Origin: Nevskia sp043781855 | Lineage (GTDB): Bacteria > Pseudomonadota > Gammaproteobacteria > Nevskiales > Nevskiaceae | Assembly: GCA_043781855.1 (NCBI GenBank) | Contig: JAYWBB010000135.1 | Location: 1 to 27,609 of the forward strand | Length of the DNA: 27,609 bases | Direction of reading: 5' to 3' | Shown here: piece after piece, positions 7,753 through 16,025 of the stretch | Layout of the letters: the number at the start of each line of letters is the position of its first letter | Numbering within the stretch: the first letter of the stretch is position 1 | The notes under the pieces: generated by a model | Told to the model about the DNA's origin: nothing | Seen by the model: the letters and a program-made list of their open reading frames with translations, nothing else | Database searches by the model: none | Program-made: the position numbers and the translations under genes

Positions 7753-8164
7753 CGCGCCGTCACGCCAGGCGCAGGCGACGCCGCCGTTCGGACAAATGGC
7801 CGCGCAACTGTTCGGCCAAGCCAATCCCAATCAACAGGCCGGGATGCTCAATAAGCTGTTGGGCAGCATAGGGCCCTCGGTGTTGGCTTCAATAGCGGGA
7901 GGAGCCGGCGGTGAAGCGCTGAGCGGGATCCTCGGACAACTGACGCAAAGGGACGGCGCACCTGCGGCCATCACGCCTGAACAGGCGTCGAAAGTCACGC
8001 CAGAGCAGGTTCAACAGATCGCCAGCCACGCCGAGCAGCACAGCCCAGGGATCATTGACAAGATGAGCGGCTTCTATGCCTAACATCCTGGCTTGATCAA
8101 GGCCCTCGGCGGCGCTGCGCTCACGATTGCCTTGGCCAAGATGGCGGAGAGCCATCAGAGTTGA
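7751..8164 (+). pseudogene. Broken hypothetical gene: N-terminus lost, internal TAA
   Basis: Frame 2 is open from just after the previous stop and reads ATPPFGQMAAQLFGQ, then a Gly/Ala-rich stretch with LNKLLGSIGPSVLASIAGG, then ITPEQASKVTPEQVQQIA. A TAA at 8081-8083 interrupts it after GIIDKMSGFYA. The same frame then continues HPGLIKALGGAALTIALAK and AESHQS to a TGA at 8162-8164. The continuation fits the preceding text so well (FYA-x-HPGLIK) that a Gln or Glu codon has most likely become TAA. From memory, homologues carry an N-terminal part that is absent here. If translated from ATG 7796, the product would be 95 residues, but there is no good ribosome site. Function unknown. Confidence 0.55.
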
Positions 8165-8308
8165 GCGTAATTCCAACGCGCTCGAGATTCGTTGGACGAT
8201 CTCAGAAAACGAAAAAATTGCCTCTGACCGAAATCTGCTGCGATGTGCCCGTGGCCAACAAAATTTTCCAGGTCGCCCGGTAGGTCCTCGCCTGGCACGG
8301 CAGTAGGT

Positions 8309-9454
8309 TCATGGAACGCGCCTCGGTGACTTCCCACTCGCGGCGGCCCCGGTTTCGGCCCGGTTCCAGTAGCCGTGAAGCTCTGCGGCGATAGCGAGGG
8401 AAATCGCCTCGGGGCCGTGGCCGCCCAGTGGCAGGCCGATGGGTGCATGCAGGCGTGAACATAAAACGTCCGCCAGCGGGGCTCCGAGCAGCCGCAAAAG
8501 GTCATCGCGCCGGCCGGCCGGCCCGAGCAGACCGATCCACTTAATGCCGGTGCTGGCGAGACTTTCCAGGGCCTCGCGATCGAGTTCGAAATCATGATTC
8601 ATCACGATCGCGGCGTCGTAATTGAGAGGAGAGAGCGCGATCACGGCCGGTGCCGGCATCATCGCCTTGCCAAGGTCAGCCAGCGCAAGTTGCGGTATCC
8701 AGCGGGTACGGCGCTCGACCAGGCCGACATACCAGCCGAGACGACGCATCCATGGCAGCAGGACGGCCGCTTCCGGCCCGGCGCCGAACACCAGCAGTTG
8801 CGGCGCACGAGGAATCCGTACTTGCAGTTGCCGAGCCGGCACGTGCGGCGAACGCCACGGCAAGTCCCAGCACAAGTGCCGATCCCCAGCCGCCATCTGC
8901 ACCTGACCGGTTGCCGAGAAACCGACGGCAATGTCTTCCGCGTTGCTGGCCCATTTCCGCAGGATGCTCTCGATTCCCGGAAGCAAAGCCAGCGGCAGCA
9001 GCGCGATCCGCACGAGGCCGCGGCAGCCGATGCGCGTGCCGAACATGAGGTCGTTATCGTTGCGCGTGTCGAATTCAATGACGCCCGCGTGTCCGGCCTC
9101 CCGCAAATCGCAGGACTCGTCTTCCAGCGCGGACTCGAGGCAGCCGCCACTGATCCAGCCGACCCGTCCCTGCACCGGCGAAATGCCGATCACGGTACCG
9201 AGCTTGGTATATGTCGAACCGATCGTTTCGATCACCAGGCCGAGGACACCGTCAGGGCCTGCAGCAATCAAGGCTTCGACGACCGCTCTTGTGCCGCCCG
9301 TCGCCGGTTGAACCACGAGTCCAACGCTATCCCAGACAGCCGTGGGTTCAGCCAGCTTTTCTTGAGAATCCAGAGGCGGGCACGAGGTCGGCAGCCGGTC
9401 CCCGCATTCGACGAAATCCGTGCTGGATCGTCGCGTTCCGTTCGCCATTTTCAC
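8309..9454 (-). CDS. XdhC/CoxI family protein (molybdenum hydroxylase maturation)
   Basis: 381 residues. The N-terminal half has the XdhC/CoxI block: LVIETIGSTYTKLGT, then ISGGCLESALEDE. The C-terminal half has the Rossmann-like XdhC_C domain: LLVFGAGPEAAVLLPWMRRL, then AAIVMNHDFELDREAL, then IGLLGPAGRR and LHAPIGLPLGGHGPEAISLAIAAEL. In the family these proteins bind molybdenum cofactor, promote its sulfuration and insert it into xanthine dehydrogenase-type enzymes. I chose GTG 9454 because GAGG sits 6 bases upstream; an ATG two codons later is possible. It is the last gene of the minus-strand operon, 34 bases after the cytochrome gene. No molybdenum hydroxylase subunit is in the window, so its client is missing or elsewhere. 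Confidence 0.85.
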   Translation of the reverse strand: MKMANGTRRSSTDFVECGDRLPTSCPPLDSQEKLAEPTAVWDSVGLVVQPATGGTRAVVEALIAAGPDGVLGLVIETIGSTYTKLGTVIGISPVQGRVGWISGGCLESALEDESCDLREAGHAGVIEFDTRNDNDLMFGTRIGCRGLVRIALLPLALLPGIESILRKWASNAEDIAVGFSATGQVQMAAGDRHLCWDLPWRSPHVPARQLQVRIPRAPQLLVFGAGPEAAVLLPWMRRLGWYVGLVERRTRWIPQLALADLGKAMMPAPAVIALSPLNYDAAIVMNHDFELDREALESLASTGIKWIGLLGPAGRRDDLLRLLGAPLADVLCSRLHAPIGLPLGGHGPEAISLAIAAELHGYWNRAETGAAASGKSPRRVP

Positions 9455-9488
9455 GGCCGCCTCAATGATATCCCCGGCTATTATGCCG

Positions 9489-9914
9489 TCAATTATTTTG
9501 GGCCCCTTCGCCGATCCACGTCTCGAACAGCAGGCGCTGCGACGGTTCGAGCAGGCGCGGCGGATCGGACATGGGCATGGCATTACCATTGCCGCCGACG
9601 CTCAAATGCGTGCCATCGAGTTTGTGAGTCAGGTAGCTCTTGCCGGGATCGCCGGGAGCGATGCGCTGCAGCGGTGCTTCGGTGCTCGGAGCCATCAGTG
9701 ACGCATAGGAATCGCGATGGCCCAGATTGAGACCGCCATTTTCGGCCCCCGTGACGTGGCAGAACACGCACTGCGCATTGAAGATCGGCTGGATCTGCAC
9801 CTTGAAGCTGACCGTCGCCGCGCCATCGGCGAAGACGGCGACCGGCGCCAGCAGGAGGGCAAGGCCGATTGCGCCGAGACCTCGGGTCCGACGGCGACAC
9901 CTCGCTCGTCTCAC
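9489..9914 (-). CDS. Exported monohaem c-type cytochrome
   Basis: 141 residues with an Arg-rich N-terminus followed by a hydrophobic signal (GLGAIGLALLLAPVAVFA, cleavage likely near residue 29). One haem-binding CxxCH is visible: C49-V-F-C52-H53, within IQPIFNAQCVFCH. A likely sixth ligand is M113 or M115 in NAMPMSDPP. The LNLGHRDSYASLMAP stretch after the haem motif resembles cytochromes of the PSCyt1 type. The protein should be periplasmic and carry electrons. It begins with GTG 8 bases after the flavoprotein stop (ribosome site weak), so translation is probably coupled, and it is the natural redox partner for that exported enzyme. Confidence 0.85.
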   Translation of the reverse strand: MRRARCRRRTRGLGAIGLALLLAPVAVFADGAATVSFKVQIQPIFNAQCVFCHVTGAENGGLNLGHRDSYASLMAPSTEAPLQRIAPGDPGKSYLTHKLDGTHLSVGGNGNAMPMSDPPRLLEPSQRLLFETWIGEGAQNN

Positions 9915-9921
9915 GTCGTTC

Positions 9922-11712
9922 TCATGCCGTCTTGACGGCCTCGGCGCTGGCCGCAGTGCCGGCGAGATAGCCGAAGGTCATCGCCGGGCCGATGGTGCCG
10001 CCGCCCGCCCAGTAAGCCTGCCCCGCCGGATGCGCCACGCAATTGCCGGCGGCGTACAAGCCCGGAATCGGCTTGCGCTGCTCGTCGAGCACCTGGCCCT
10101 GCGGATTCACCACGGCGCCGCCCTTGGTGTCGAGGGTGCCGGCGCCGAGAATCACCGCGTAGAACGGCCCGGTTTTCGCGATCGGGTGCATGGTGAGATT
10201 CGGATGCGGATTGGCCGCCTTGGCCGCGTTCATGAACTGGAATGCGGTTTCGATCGGCGCTTCTCCGCGCGCATAGTCTTCGTCCTTGCCGCTCGATGCA
10301 AAGCGGTTGAAGCGCTCGATGCTCGCCCGCAACGACGCGCGGAAATCCTTGTCGAGTTTGACGCCGCCGGTGTGCGCGGCGATGCCGCCCAGACGCGCTT
10401 CGATATTTGTGGCCAGTTCTTCGAGCGTGGCGCCTTCGATCACGTGCAAGAGCTTCGCGTTCGCGGCCGGGATCGGGTCGTAGCCGGCGTAAAGTTTTGC
10501 CGTGCGGGCATCCCAGATCATGAAGCTCAGCAAGTTCGGGTATTCCGCCTTGACCGGATCCCAGACGAAGTGCACCTGCGCACGTTCGTCGTACTGGATT
10601 TTTTCGTTGACCCAGCGCCGACCATAGCGATTCACCTGGATCATGCTGTCGCCCGGCGTCGACCAGACATCCACCGGAACGCTGCGCGTCTTGAGCGCAA
10701 CTTCGACGGGAATCTGGCCCCACCAGGCGTTGGCCATGTTGCCGAGCGTCGCACCCGCGCGCTGCGCAATGCCGACGAAATCGCCGGTACTGCCCGGCGC
10801 CGCGCAGCCGCCCCAGATGTGGCCCTTGAGATAGGTTCGTGCCAGCTCCGGGTTGTGGGTAAAACCACCGGAACAAAAGATCACGGCCTTGCGGGCGCGG
10901 AAGTTCACCGGCTCGGCGTCGCCGCGATCGACGCGCAGGCCATGGATCGCACCGTCGCTGTTTTTGAGTACATCCAGCACGCGATGTTCGAGCAGGAGCT
11001 GAATCGGCAATTTGTCAAAGCCCTGTTGCAACTGCCAGAGCAGCGACTCGCCGGTGCCGCCGCCCTGCGGCCAGATCATGCGCTCAGGGTGACCGTTCAC
11101 ATCTGGCACCAGCGAGCGGCCGCGCTGCACTTTGTTCTCGGGAATCTGCGCGAAGTAGTCGGGGTAAGCCTTGCCCTCCCAGGTGTACCAGGGCATGAAC
11201 TTGAGGCCGGTGGTGGCCACGAGCGTCTCCACTACGTGGCTGGCGTTGTCGTAGAAAGCCGCGATCAGATCGAACTCGGACTGCGTGATGCCGAGCAGCG
11301 AATCGGATTCGACATAGCGCTGCGGATGCGCGAGCCGAACCATGTACTGGAGTGCATCGCGGCGTTCGTCGGCCACGCCCTGACTTTTGAGCCAGGGATT
11401 ATTGGGAATCCAGAACACACCGCCGGATTTCGCCGTAGTGCCGCCCTTGAACGGCATCTTCTCGAGGATGACGACCGAGGCGCCCTTGCTCGCCGCCGCC
11501 AGTGCTGCCGCGGTACCGGCGATGCCGCTGCCGACGATCAGGACGTCGGCCTCTACTGCCCACTTCCGGTCCTTGCCACTGTCGGCAACGGCAGCGGCGG
11601 CGGGAATGGCGCCGACGGCAGCCAGCGAGCCTGCGGCCAGTCCCTTGAGTACAGCGCGGCGCGAGCTGAGGCGGGCCGGCGCGGAGGATTTGCTCTGATC
11701 GATACGCTTCAA
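9922..11712 (-). CDS. Tat-exported FAD-dependent oxidoreductase (fumarate reductase / ketosteroid dehydrogenase-like)
   Basis: 596 residues. The N-terminus has a twin-arginine signal (SSRRAVLKG, R18-R19) and a hydrophobic stretch ending near ADSG. The FAD-binding Rossmann motif follows: VLIVGSGIAGTAAALAAASKG (glycines from residue 61), then EKMPFKGGTTAKSGG, typical of the FrdA/KstD flavoprotein superfamily. The C-terminus has PGLYAAGNCVAHPAGQAYW and GGGTIGPAMTFGYLAG, which close the FAD site. The enzyme should be folded in the cytoplasm and exported to the periplasm. Its substrate is unknown: a steroid-like, quinone-like or unsaturated acid compound fits the family. The start is TTG 11712, with GGAGGAA 5 bases upstream. 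It is the second half of a seven-gene operon and is followed after 7 bases by the cytochrome gene. Confidence 0.85.
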   Translation of the reverse strand: MKRIDQSKSSAPARLSSRRAVLKGLAAGSLAAVGAIPAAAAVADSGKDRKWAVEADVLIVGSGIAGTAAALAAASKGASVVILEKMPFKGGTTAKSGGVFWIPNNPWLKSQGVADERRDALQYMVRLAHPQRYVESDSLLGITQSEFDLIAAFYDNASHVVETLVATTGLKFMPWYTWEGKAYPDYFAQIPENKVQRGRSLVPDVNGHPERMIWPQGGGTGESLLWQLQQGFDKLPIQLLLEHRVLDVLKNSDGAIHGLRVDRGDAEPVNFRARKAVIFCSGGFTHNPELARTYLKGHIWGGCAAPGSTGDFVGIAQRAGATLGNMANAWWGQIPVEVALKTRSVPVDVWSTPGDSMIQVNRYGRRWVNEKIQYDERAQVHFVWDPVKAEYPNLLSFMIWDARTAKLYAGYDPIPAANAKLLHVIEGATLEELATNIEARLGGIAAHTGGVKLDKDFRASLRASIERFNRFASSGKDEDYARGEAPIETAFQFMNAAKAANPHPNLTMHPIAKTGPFYAVILGAGTLDTKGGAVVNPQGQVLDEQRKPIPGLYAAGNCVAHPAGQAYWAGGGTIGPAMTFGYLAGTAASAEAVKTA

Positions 11713-11769
11713 TGAAATTCCTCCGATGCCGAGGTTCGTTATTTTTCTTCGCGATAGCCTCGCGCGGTC

Positions 11770-13038
11770 TTACCTCATGGCTTCGGCCACCGTCCCGGCA
11801 TTGACCCATTTGTCGATCGTGTGCAGGTTGTGACGGATCATGAATTCGCCATCCTGCAGGATGATGTGATCCTTCGCGCCGGACTCCATTCCCTGCTGAA
11901 TCCGCTCGCAGTTGGTCACGTCTTCCAGCACCACCTCGCCCCAGCGCGCCGCGTAATGCTCCTGCTGGAGTCGCTCGCGCCAGGACTTTGCGGTCGGCAT
12001 GTAGATACTTGCAGTCCAGCGAGTGGTGTTGTAAGACGTGGGCCAGAATTCGTGCGTCCAGAATCCACCGCTGGAAAAGTCAATGTGGAAATTCGGGAAC
12101 ACCCAGGTCAGATCGGCCGACCAGCAGGACGACCGGCCCGGGTTGATCGCCGGATGGTTGACCAGGCGGTTGACCTCTTCGCCGGTGTCGCTGCCGAGTA
12201 CATTGGAGCCGGCATTGAGATTGGCCAGACGTTCCACGTTCGAATTCTCGGGCGTTACATAGTCGATATTGCCGTAGGTCGAAATCGAACTATGGATGCC
12301 CCAGGTCTTTCCGGCGACCGGCCTCGCGTACTTGTTCTTCTCGCTCGCGAACGAAGGCGCCAGCGTGGCCGGATGCAGCGCGGGCACGTGGTAGGCCTCG
12401 ACGAAGGCATCCGCAATCAGCTTCCAGTTGGCCTTGAAACGCGCCTCGATGACCAGCGCCTGATGGGTATTCAGATAGGGAATATCGGTGAATACGCGGC
12501 CCATGTCACCGAGGTATTCCTTGAGCGAGACCTCGGGCTTTTTCTGGAAATTGATGAAGACCCAGCCTTCCCAGACGTCGCAGGCAATCGGTGTGAGGCC
12601 GCAGGTTTTCTTGTCGAGGTTGAAGAACTGGGTTTGATCCGGAACGCCGATCAGCTCGCCGCTGTTCCGGTAGGTCCAGTTGTGATATCGGCAGGAGAAC
12701 CGGTTGCCCTTGCCACAGGGCTCGAGCACGACCAGATTGCCGCGGTGTGCGCAGACGTTGTGGAACGCGCGTACCTCCCCGGCCTGGTTGCGCGTCACCA
12801 GCACTGAGGCCTTGCGCACTTCCACCGGCTTGACGAAATAACTGTCCGGCGTGGGAAGTTGCTCGATCCGGCCCATATTGAGCCAGGCGCGGCCGAAGAC
12901 GCGTTCGCTCTCGCGCTCGTAGTACTCTGGCGAACGATACGCCTCGGTGGACACCGGGCCGGTCGAAAGCCCGGCAGCGAGGGTCAGGCCTTCGGCGACG
13001 GGGACGACGGTCGGTCGATCTTCAATCACTGTGCTCAC
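11770..13038 (-). CDS. Rieske non-haem iron oxygenase, alpha subunit
   Basis: 422 residues from GTG 13038, chosen because GGAGGAG sits about 7 bases upstream; an ATG at 13119 would overlap the preceding gene. The Rieske cluster ligands are C96 and H98 (NVCAHRGN) and C116 and H119 (SCRYHNW). The catalytic domain shows NWKLIADAFVEAYHVPALH, giving H217 and H222 as iron ligands of the usual two-His plus Asp site. Enzymes of this type insert O2 into aromatic rings or demethylate aromatic ethers. No beta subunit, ferredoxin or reductase gene is in the window, so it is a single-component-type alpha subunit needing electrons from elsewhere. It lies within the aromatic operon, 65 bases after the small orphan gene and 57 before the flavoprotein. 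Confidence 0.9.
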   Translation of the reverse strand: MSTVIEDRPTVVPVAEGLTLAAGLSTGPVSTEAYRSPEYYERESERVFGRAWLNMGRIEQLPTPDSYFVKPVEVRKASVLVTRNQAGEVRAFHNVCAHRGNLVVLEPCGKGNRFSCRYHNWTYRNSGELIGVPDQTQFFNLDKKTCGLTPIACDVWEGWVFINFQKKPEVSLKEYLGDMGRVFTDIPYLNTHQALVIEARFKANWKLIADAFVEAYHVPALHPATLAPSFASEKNKYARPVAGKTWGIHSSISTYGNIDYVTPENSNVERLANLNAGSNVLGSDTGEEVNRLVNHPAINPGRSSCWSADLTWVFPNFHIDFSSGGFWTHEFWPTSYNTTRWTASIYMPTAKSWRERLQQEHYAARWGEVVLEDVTNCERIQQGMESGAKDHIILQDGEFMIRHNLHTIDKWVNAGTVAEAMR

Positions 13039-13103
13039 AGTTCTCTCCTCCGAAACTTCAACGTTCTTTTTGCCGCGGCGCGAAGCGTTGCCGCGTGCAG
13101 GCT

Positions 13104-13451
13104 TCAGCCAAATGGCCACGGCCCCTTGATGACTCGAATGCCATGCGGAAACGCCGAGTACGCTGTGCGCGGCTGACCGTGCATTTCCACTGCGATCGCA
13201 GCTTGCCCCAGCGCGATCAACAACAAGCCCAGCCGTGCCGCATCCGGCGGCGGCGCGTCCAGAGGATAGTGATCGAGGCAGGCAATGGCGTCTTCGGCGC
13301 GTGCCAGCATCGCGTCGTAGAACGTCTGAATGTTCTCCATCGAGGCCCGCGAGCGCTGATCCCAGCGAGCATCGTTGGTATCGCGGGCCCAGTATGCGAC
13401 GAACGGCTGCAAGTCCTCGAACCCGGCCGGCAGCGAGAGACTGCCGCTCAC
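13104..13451 (-). CDS. Hypothetical protein between dioxygenase and Rieske oxygenase
   Basis: 115 residues that I do not recognise. The text is LPAGFEDLQPFVAYWARDTN at the start, a helical middle (MENIQTFYDAMLARAEDAIA), and a conserved-looking end, HGIRVIKGPWPFG. No signal peptide, membrane segment or metal motif is obvious. The start GTG 13451 overlaps the stop of the dioxygenase gene by 4 bases (GTGA), so the two are translationally coupled and the gene is very likely real. Its position suggests an accessory role in the oxygenase step, for example as a small subunit or folding factor, but this is only inference. Confidence 0.7.
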   Translation of the reverse strand: MSGSLSLPAGFEDLQPFVAYWARDTNDARWDQRSRASMENIQTFYDAMLARAEDAIACLDHYPLDAPPPDAARLGLLLIALGQAAIAVEMHGQPRTAYSAFPHGIRVIKGPWPFG

Positions 13452-14380
13452 GTCAGCACCTCGAAGAAGCTCGGCCGCATGACGTTGTCCTGGGAGAATC
13501 CCGCGTGACCGATGTCATTGGTATCCCAGACCAGCGTCGGCACGTCCGGGTAGTGTACGTAGCCCTCGGCGAAGACCTCGTTGCGGTTGCCGGAGGGATC
13601 GAAGAAATACACCGTCATGCCGCGCGTCACGCCGTGACGGTTTGGGCTGACCTCGACCGGAATGCGGTATTTGCCAATCAGGTCTGCCGCCTTGATCACG
13701 TCGTGGGCCGACTCCAGCCAGAACGAAACATGGTGGAACAGGTTCGGCCGCGGCTGCAGCACGAAGGCGATATCGTGCGGCTTGGTCGAGCCGGTCAAGA
13801 ATACGGCCAGCGAAGCTTTCGACTCGGCATCGATGATTTTTTCGCTGAGGTCGAAGTCGAAGACTTCCCGGAACAAGCGCACGTTCTCGTCGATGTTCAC
13901 GCCGCCGAGCAGGATGTGGTCGAGACGATTGACCCGGAAGCCGCGCACCACGCCCTCGTCCGGCGTCACGCCCGGATTGTGATAGCCCATGGTATTGCCG
14001 ATGAGTTCCTTTTCGGCGTAAAGCTGCATGGTGTGGCCGCTGGGCAGATCGAATTCCAGCCGGCGGCCGCTTTTCGGATAGACCCCGGCCGCGATCTTCG
14101 TGACCGGGAGCCCGAAGGCTTCGATCTTCGGTTCGAGGCGCGTCAGCGTGTCGTCGTCGTAGACCTTGAAAGCGAAGTAATCCATGCCCGGCCGGTCGGC
14201 CGGTCGCAGCACGATGCTGTGGTGATCGTGCTCATCCCAGGGCTTGAAGTAGACGCAGCCATCGGCGTCCTCCATGACCTCGTGCAGCCCCATGCGATCA
14301 CCGTAGTGCCGGCGCGATAGCGCCATGTCCATCACCCGGATGCCCACTTCGCCGATCCGCAGCAAGCCTCTCAACGCCAT
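13448..14380 (-). CDS. Extradiol ring-cleavage dioxygenase, catechol 2,3-dioxygenase (XylE/DmpB type)
   Basis: The 310-residue protein follows XylE closely in layout: two vicinal-oxygen-chelate repeats, KPWDEHDHHSIVLRPADRPGMDY in the first, and FFDPSGNRNEVF near the end. The Fe(II) ligands are H155 (NRLDHILLG), H217 (LFHHVSFW) and E268 (GNRNEVF), matching the XylE ligands H153, H214 and E265. Second-shell residues H202, H249 and Y258 are also in place. The enzyme cleaves a catechol meta to the hydroxyls to give a 2-hydroxymuconic semialdehyde-type product, in the cytoplasm. The exact ring substituents cannot be read. Ribosome site AAGGAGAA precedes ATG 14380; the gene starts 12 bases after the tautomerase. 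Confidence 0.93.
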   Translation of the reverse strand: MALRGLLRIGEVGIRVMDMALSRRHYGDRMGLHEVMEDADGCVYFKPWDEHDHHSIVLRPADRPGMDYFAFKVYDDDTLTRLEPKIEAFGLPVTKIAAGVYPKSGRRLEFDLPSGHTMQLYAEKELIGNTMGYHNPGVTPDEGVVRGFRVNRLDHILLGGVNIDENVRLFREVFDFDLSEKIIDAESKASLAVFLTGSTKPHDIAFVLQPRPNLFHHVSFWLESAHDVIKAADLIGKYRIPVEVSPNRHGVTRGMTVYFFDPSGNRNEVFAEGYVHYPDVPTLVWDTNDIGHAGFSQDNVMRPSFFEVLT

Positions 14381-14392
14381 GAATTTCTCCTT

Positions 14393-14656
14393 CTAACGTG
14401 GACCTGCCGGCGCGCTCGTCGAGGCGGCGCCGTTGTGCCGATCGGCGCGGGCGCCGTTGCGTTTTTCCAATGCGTGTTCACCGGCGCTCAGGCCGGAAAC
14501 CGCGTAATGCTCGGGAATCATTTCGTTGATGATGATCCGTACCGAACCGGGATTGACACCAAGTGATTCGACGACGGCCTCGGTGACCGCCGCGATCATG
14601 CTCCGTTTCTGTTGAACCGTTCTTCCTTCGAGCAGATTGACCTGGATGATCGGCAT
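14393..14656 (-). CDS. 4-oxalocrotonate tautomerase family protein
   Basis: 87 residues starting MPIIQVNLLEGRTVQQKRSM, with Pro as second residue; in this family the N-terminal Pro, exposed after Met removal, is the catalytic base. The core of about 60 residues shows VTEAVVESLGVNPGSVRIII followed by NEMIPEHYAVSG. The last 25 residues are an Ala/Gly-rich tail not found in the 62-residue classic enzyme. The enzyme isomerises 2-hydroxymuconate (enol) to the keto form in the meta pathway. ATG 14656 is chosen because it places Pro at position 2 and has AGAGGAAG just upstream; longer starts do not. It is the first gene of the minus-strand operon, divergent from the LysR gene. Confidence 0.88.
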   Translation of the reverse strand: MPIIQVNLLEGRTVQQKRSMIAAVTEAVVESLGVNPGSVRIIINEMIPEHYAVSGLSAGEHALEKRNGARADRHNGAASTSAPAGPR

Positions 14657-14738
14657 GCTTGCTTCCTCTGGGCGGGCACTATGTCGACGAGGGTATGGCT
14701 GGGGTCCGCGACGGTCCAATACTAATGATGGATGGGAC

Positions 14739-14755
14739 GATACCCGCCGGGTATC
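14739..14755. promoter_or_regulatory. Likely LysR operator (perfect T-N11-A palindrome)
   Basis: GATACCC (14739-14745) and GGGTATC (14749-14755) are a perfect inverted repeat around GCC. It contains T at 14741 and A at 14753, the T-N11-A pattern LysR-type regulators recognise. It lies 30 bases before the regulator start and 83 bases before the tautomerase start, in the 128-base divergent gap, so it could serve both autoregulation and activation of the operon. Confidence 0.65.
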
Positions 14756-14784
14756 ATCGATCGACTCATCCTCAGGATCACGCC

Positions 14785-15771
14785 ATGTTCCCCGCCGGCA
14801 TCGAACTGCGCCACCTGCGCTGCTTCATTGCCGTCGTCGAGCAGAAAACCTTCCGCGCAGCCGCGTTGCGCCTGCATTTGTCGCAGCCGCCGCTGACCAG
14901 GCAGATCCAGCAGCTCGAGGAAGCGCTCGGCGTGCAACTGCTCTCGCGCAGCTCGCACGGCGCCGAACTCACCGACGCCGGTCGCGTGTTCTACGAAGAT
15001 GCGTGCAATCTCCTGCGGCTTGCCGACGTGGCCGCCGACCGAACGCGCCGGGTCGGCGACGGGCAGTTGGGCCGGCTGGAAGTCGGCGTATTCGGATCGG
15101 CAGTGCTCGGCGCCATTCCGCGGATCGTGCAGAAGTTCCGGCAGACGCATCCGCAGGTGGAGCTGGTGCTGCACAGCCTGGATCGCGGCGGCCAGGTGAA
15201 GGCGCTGCGCGAGCGCCGTATCGCGGTCGGCTTCAACCGCTTCTTCGCCGAAGAGACCGATCTGCGCTGGGAGGTGATCCAGACCGAGCAGATGTACGTG
15301 GTGCTGCCCGAGCAGCATCCGCTGGCTGGCCGCGACACCCTGAGCCTTGCCGACATCGGGCGCGAGCCGCTGATCCTCTACCCGCGCACGCCGCGGCCGG
15401 GCTTCATCGACGAGATGATGCGGCTGTTCCATCTGCGGCGGATCACGCCCAACGTCACGCAGGAGATCGATGACATGGTCACCGCCATCGGCCTGGTCGC
15501 CAGCGGCTTCGGCCTGAGCCTGGTCACCGACTCGGGCTGCAACCTGCGCGTGCCGGGCACCGTGCAAATTCCGCTACGCGAGTCCGACCGGGCCACAGTC
15601 GATCTGAGCATGATCTACCGGCGAGCCGATGATTCACCGTTACTCGCCGAATTCCTGGGAGTGGCCCGATCACTGCGCGACAGTCTCTCGCCGACGTCGC
15701 AAGCGCCGCGCTTGCGCCGTGCAAAGGCCGCGCTGCCGGGCGGCCGCAAGCCAGCGCCGAATCGGCCCTGA
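14785..15771 (+). CDS. LysR-family transcriptional regulator of the aromatic operon
   Basis: 328 residues. The N-terminal winged helix-turn-helix (about residues 8-65) has LRHLRCFIAVVEQKTFRAAA, then LHLSQPPLTRQIQQLEEALG. The C-terminal effector domain follows with periplasmic-binding-protein folds (LGRLEVGVFGSAVL, MVTAIGLVASGFGLSLVT). Its organisation resembles CatR/BenM-type regulators of aromatic catabolism. Start ATG 14785 has AGGA upstream. It is divergent from the aromatic operon with the T-N11-A palindrome between them, so it probably controls the operon in response to a pathway intermediate. The C-terminal 25 residues are rich in Arg, Lys and Pro, and longer than usual. The 254 bases after its stop hold no gene. 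Confidence 0.92.
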   Translation: MFPAGIELRHLRCFIAVVEQKTFRAAALRLHLSQPPLTRQIQQLEEALGVQLLSRSSHGAELTDAGRVFYEDACNLLRLADVAADRTRRVGDGQLGRLEVGVFGSAVLGAIPRIVQKFRQTHPQVELVLHSLDRGGQVKALRERRIAVGFNRFFAEETDLRWEVIQTEQMYVVLPEQHPLAGRDTLSLADIGREPLILYPRTPRPGFIDEMMRLFHLRRITPNVTQEIDDMVTAIGLVASGFGLSLVTDSGCNLRVPGTVQIPLRESDRATVDLSMIYRRADDSPLLAEFLGVARSLRDSLSPTSQAPRLRRAKAALPGGRKPAPNRP

Positions 15772-16025
15772 GCAGCGGGCCCGGACCGACTGAAATGTTA
15801 CCGGCCGGAACGTCAGGCCCGGGAGTTCGGCTTCGACTCGATTCGCGAACGCCCGGCTTCCCGAGCAAATCCGGCCGCGCGGGGCACAGTCCGGTGCCCG
15901 ATCTCTATCGACATGACAGTCGGCCCTGAACTGGCGTCACCGACCGATATTGGGTAGCGTGCATTCGGGGCTGCCAAAAAAACATCCAGGTGCCGCCCGG
16001 AGTCGACTGAAACTGGGGAGTTTCG

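Noticed and set aside
8594..9730. 378-codon plus-strand frame over the XdhC gene
   Set aside because: Arg/His-rich translation with no motif; shadow of XdhC, whose motifs are clear.
9727..11715. 662-codon open frame on the plus strand
   Set aside because: It is antisense to the FAD oxidoreductase and cytochrome genes, which have clear motifs and ribosome sites. High GC content creates long open antisense frames.
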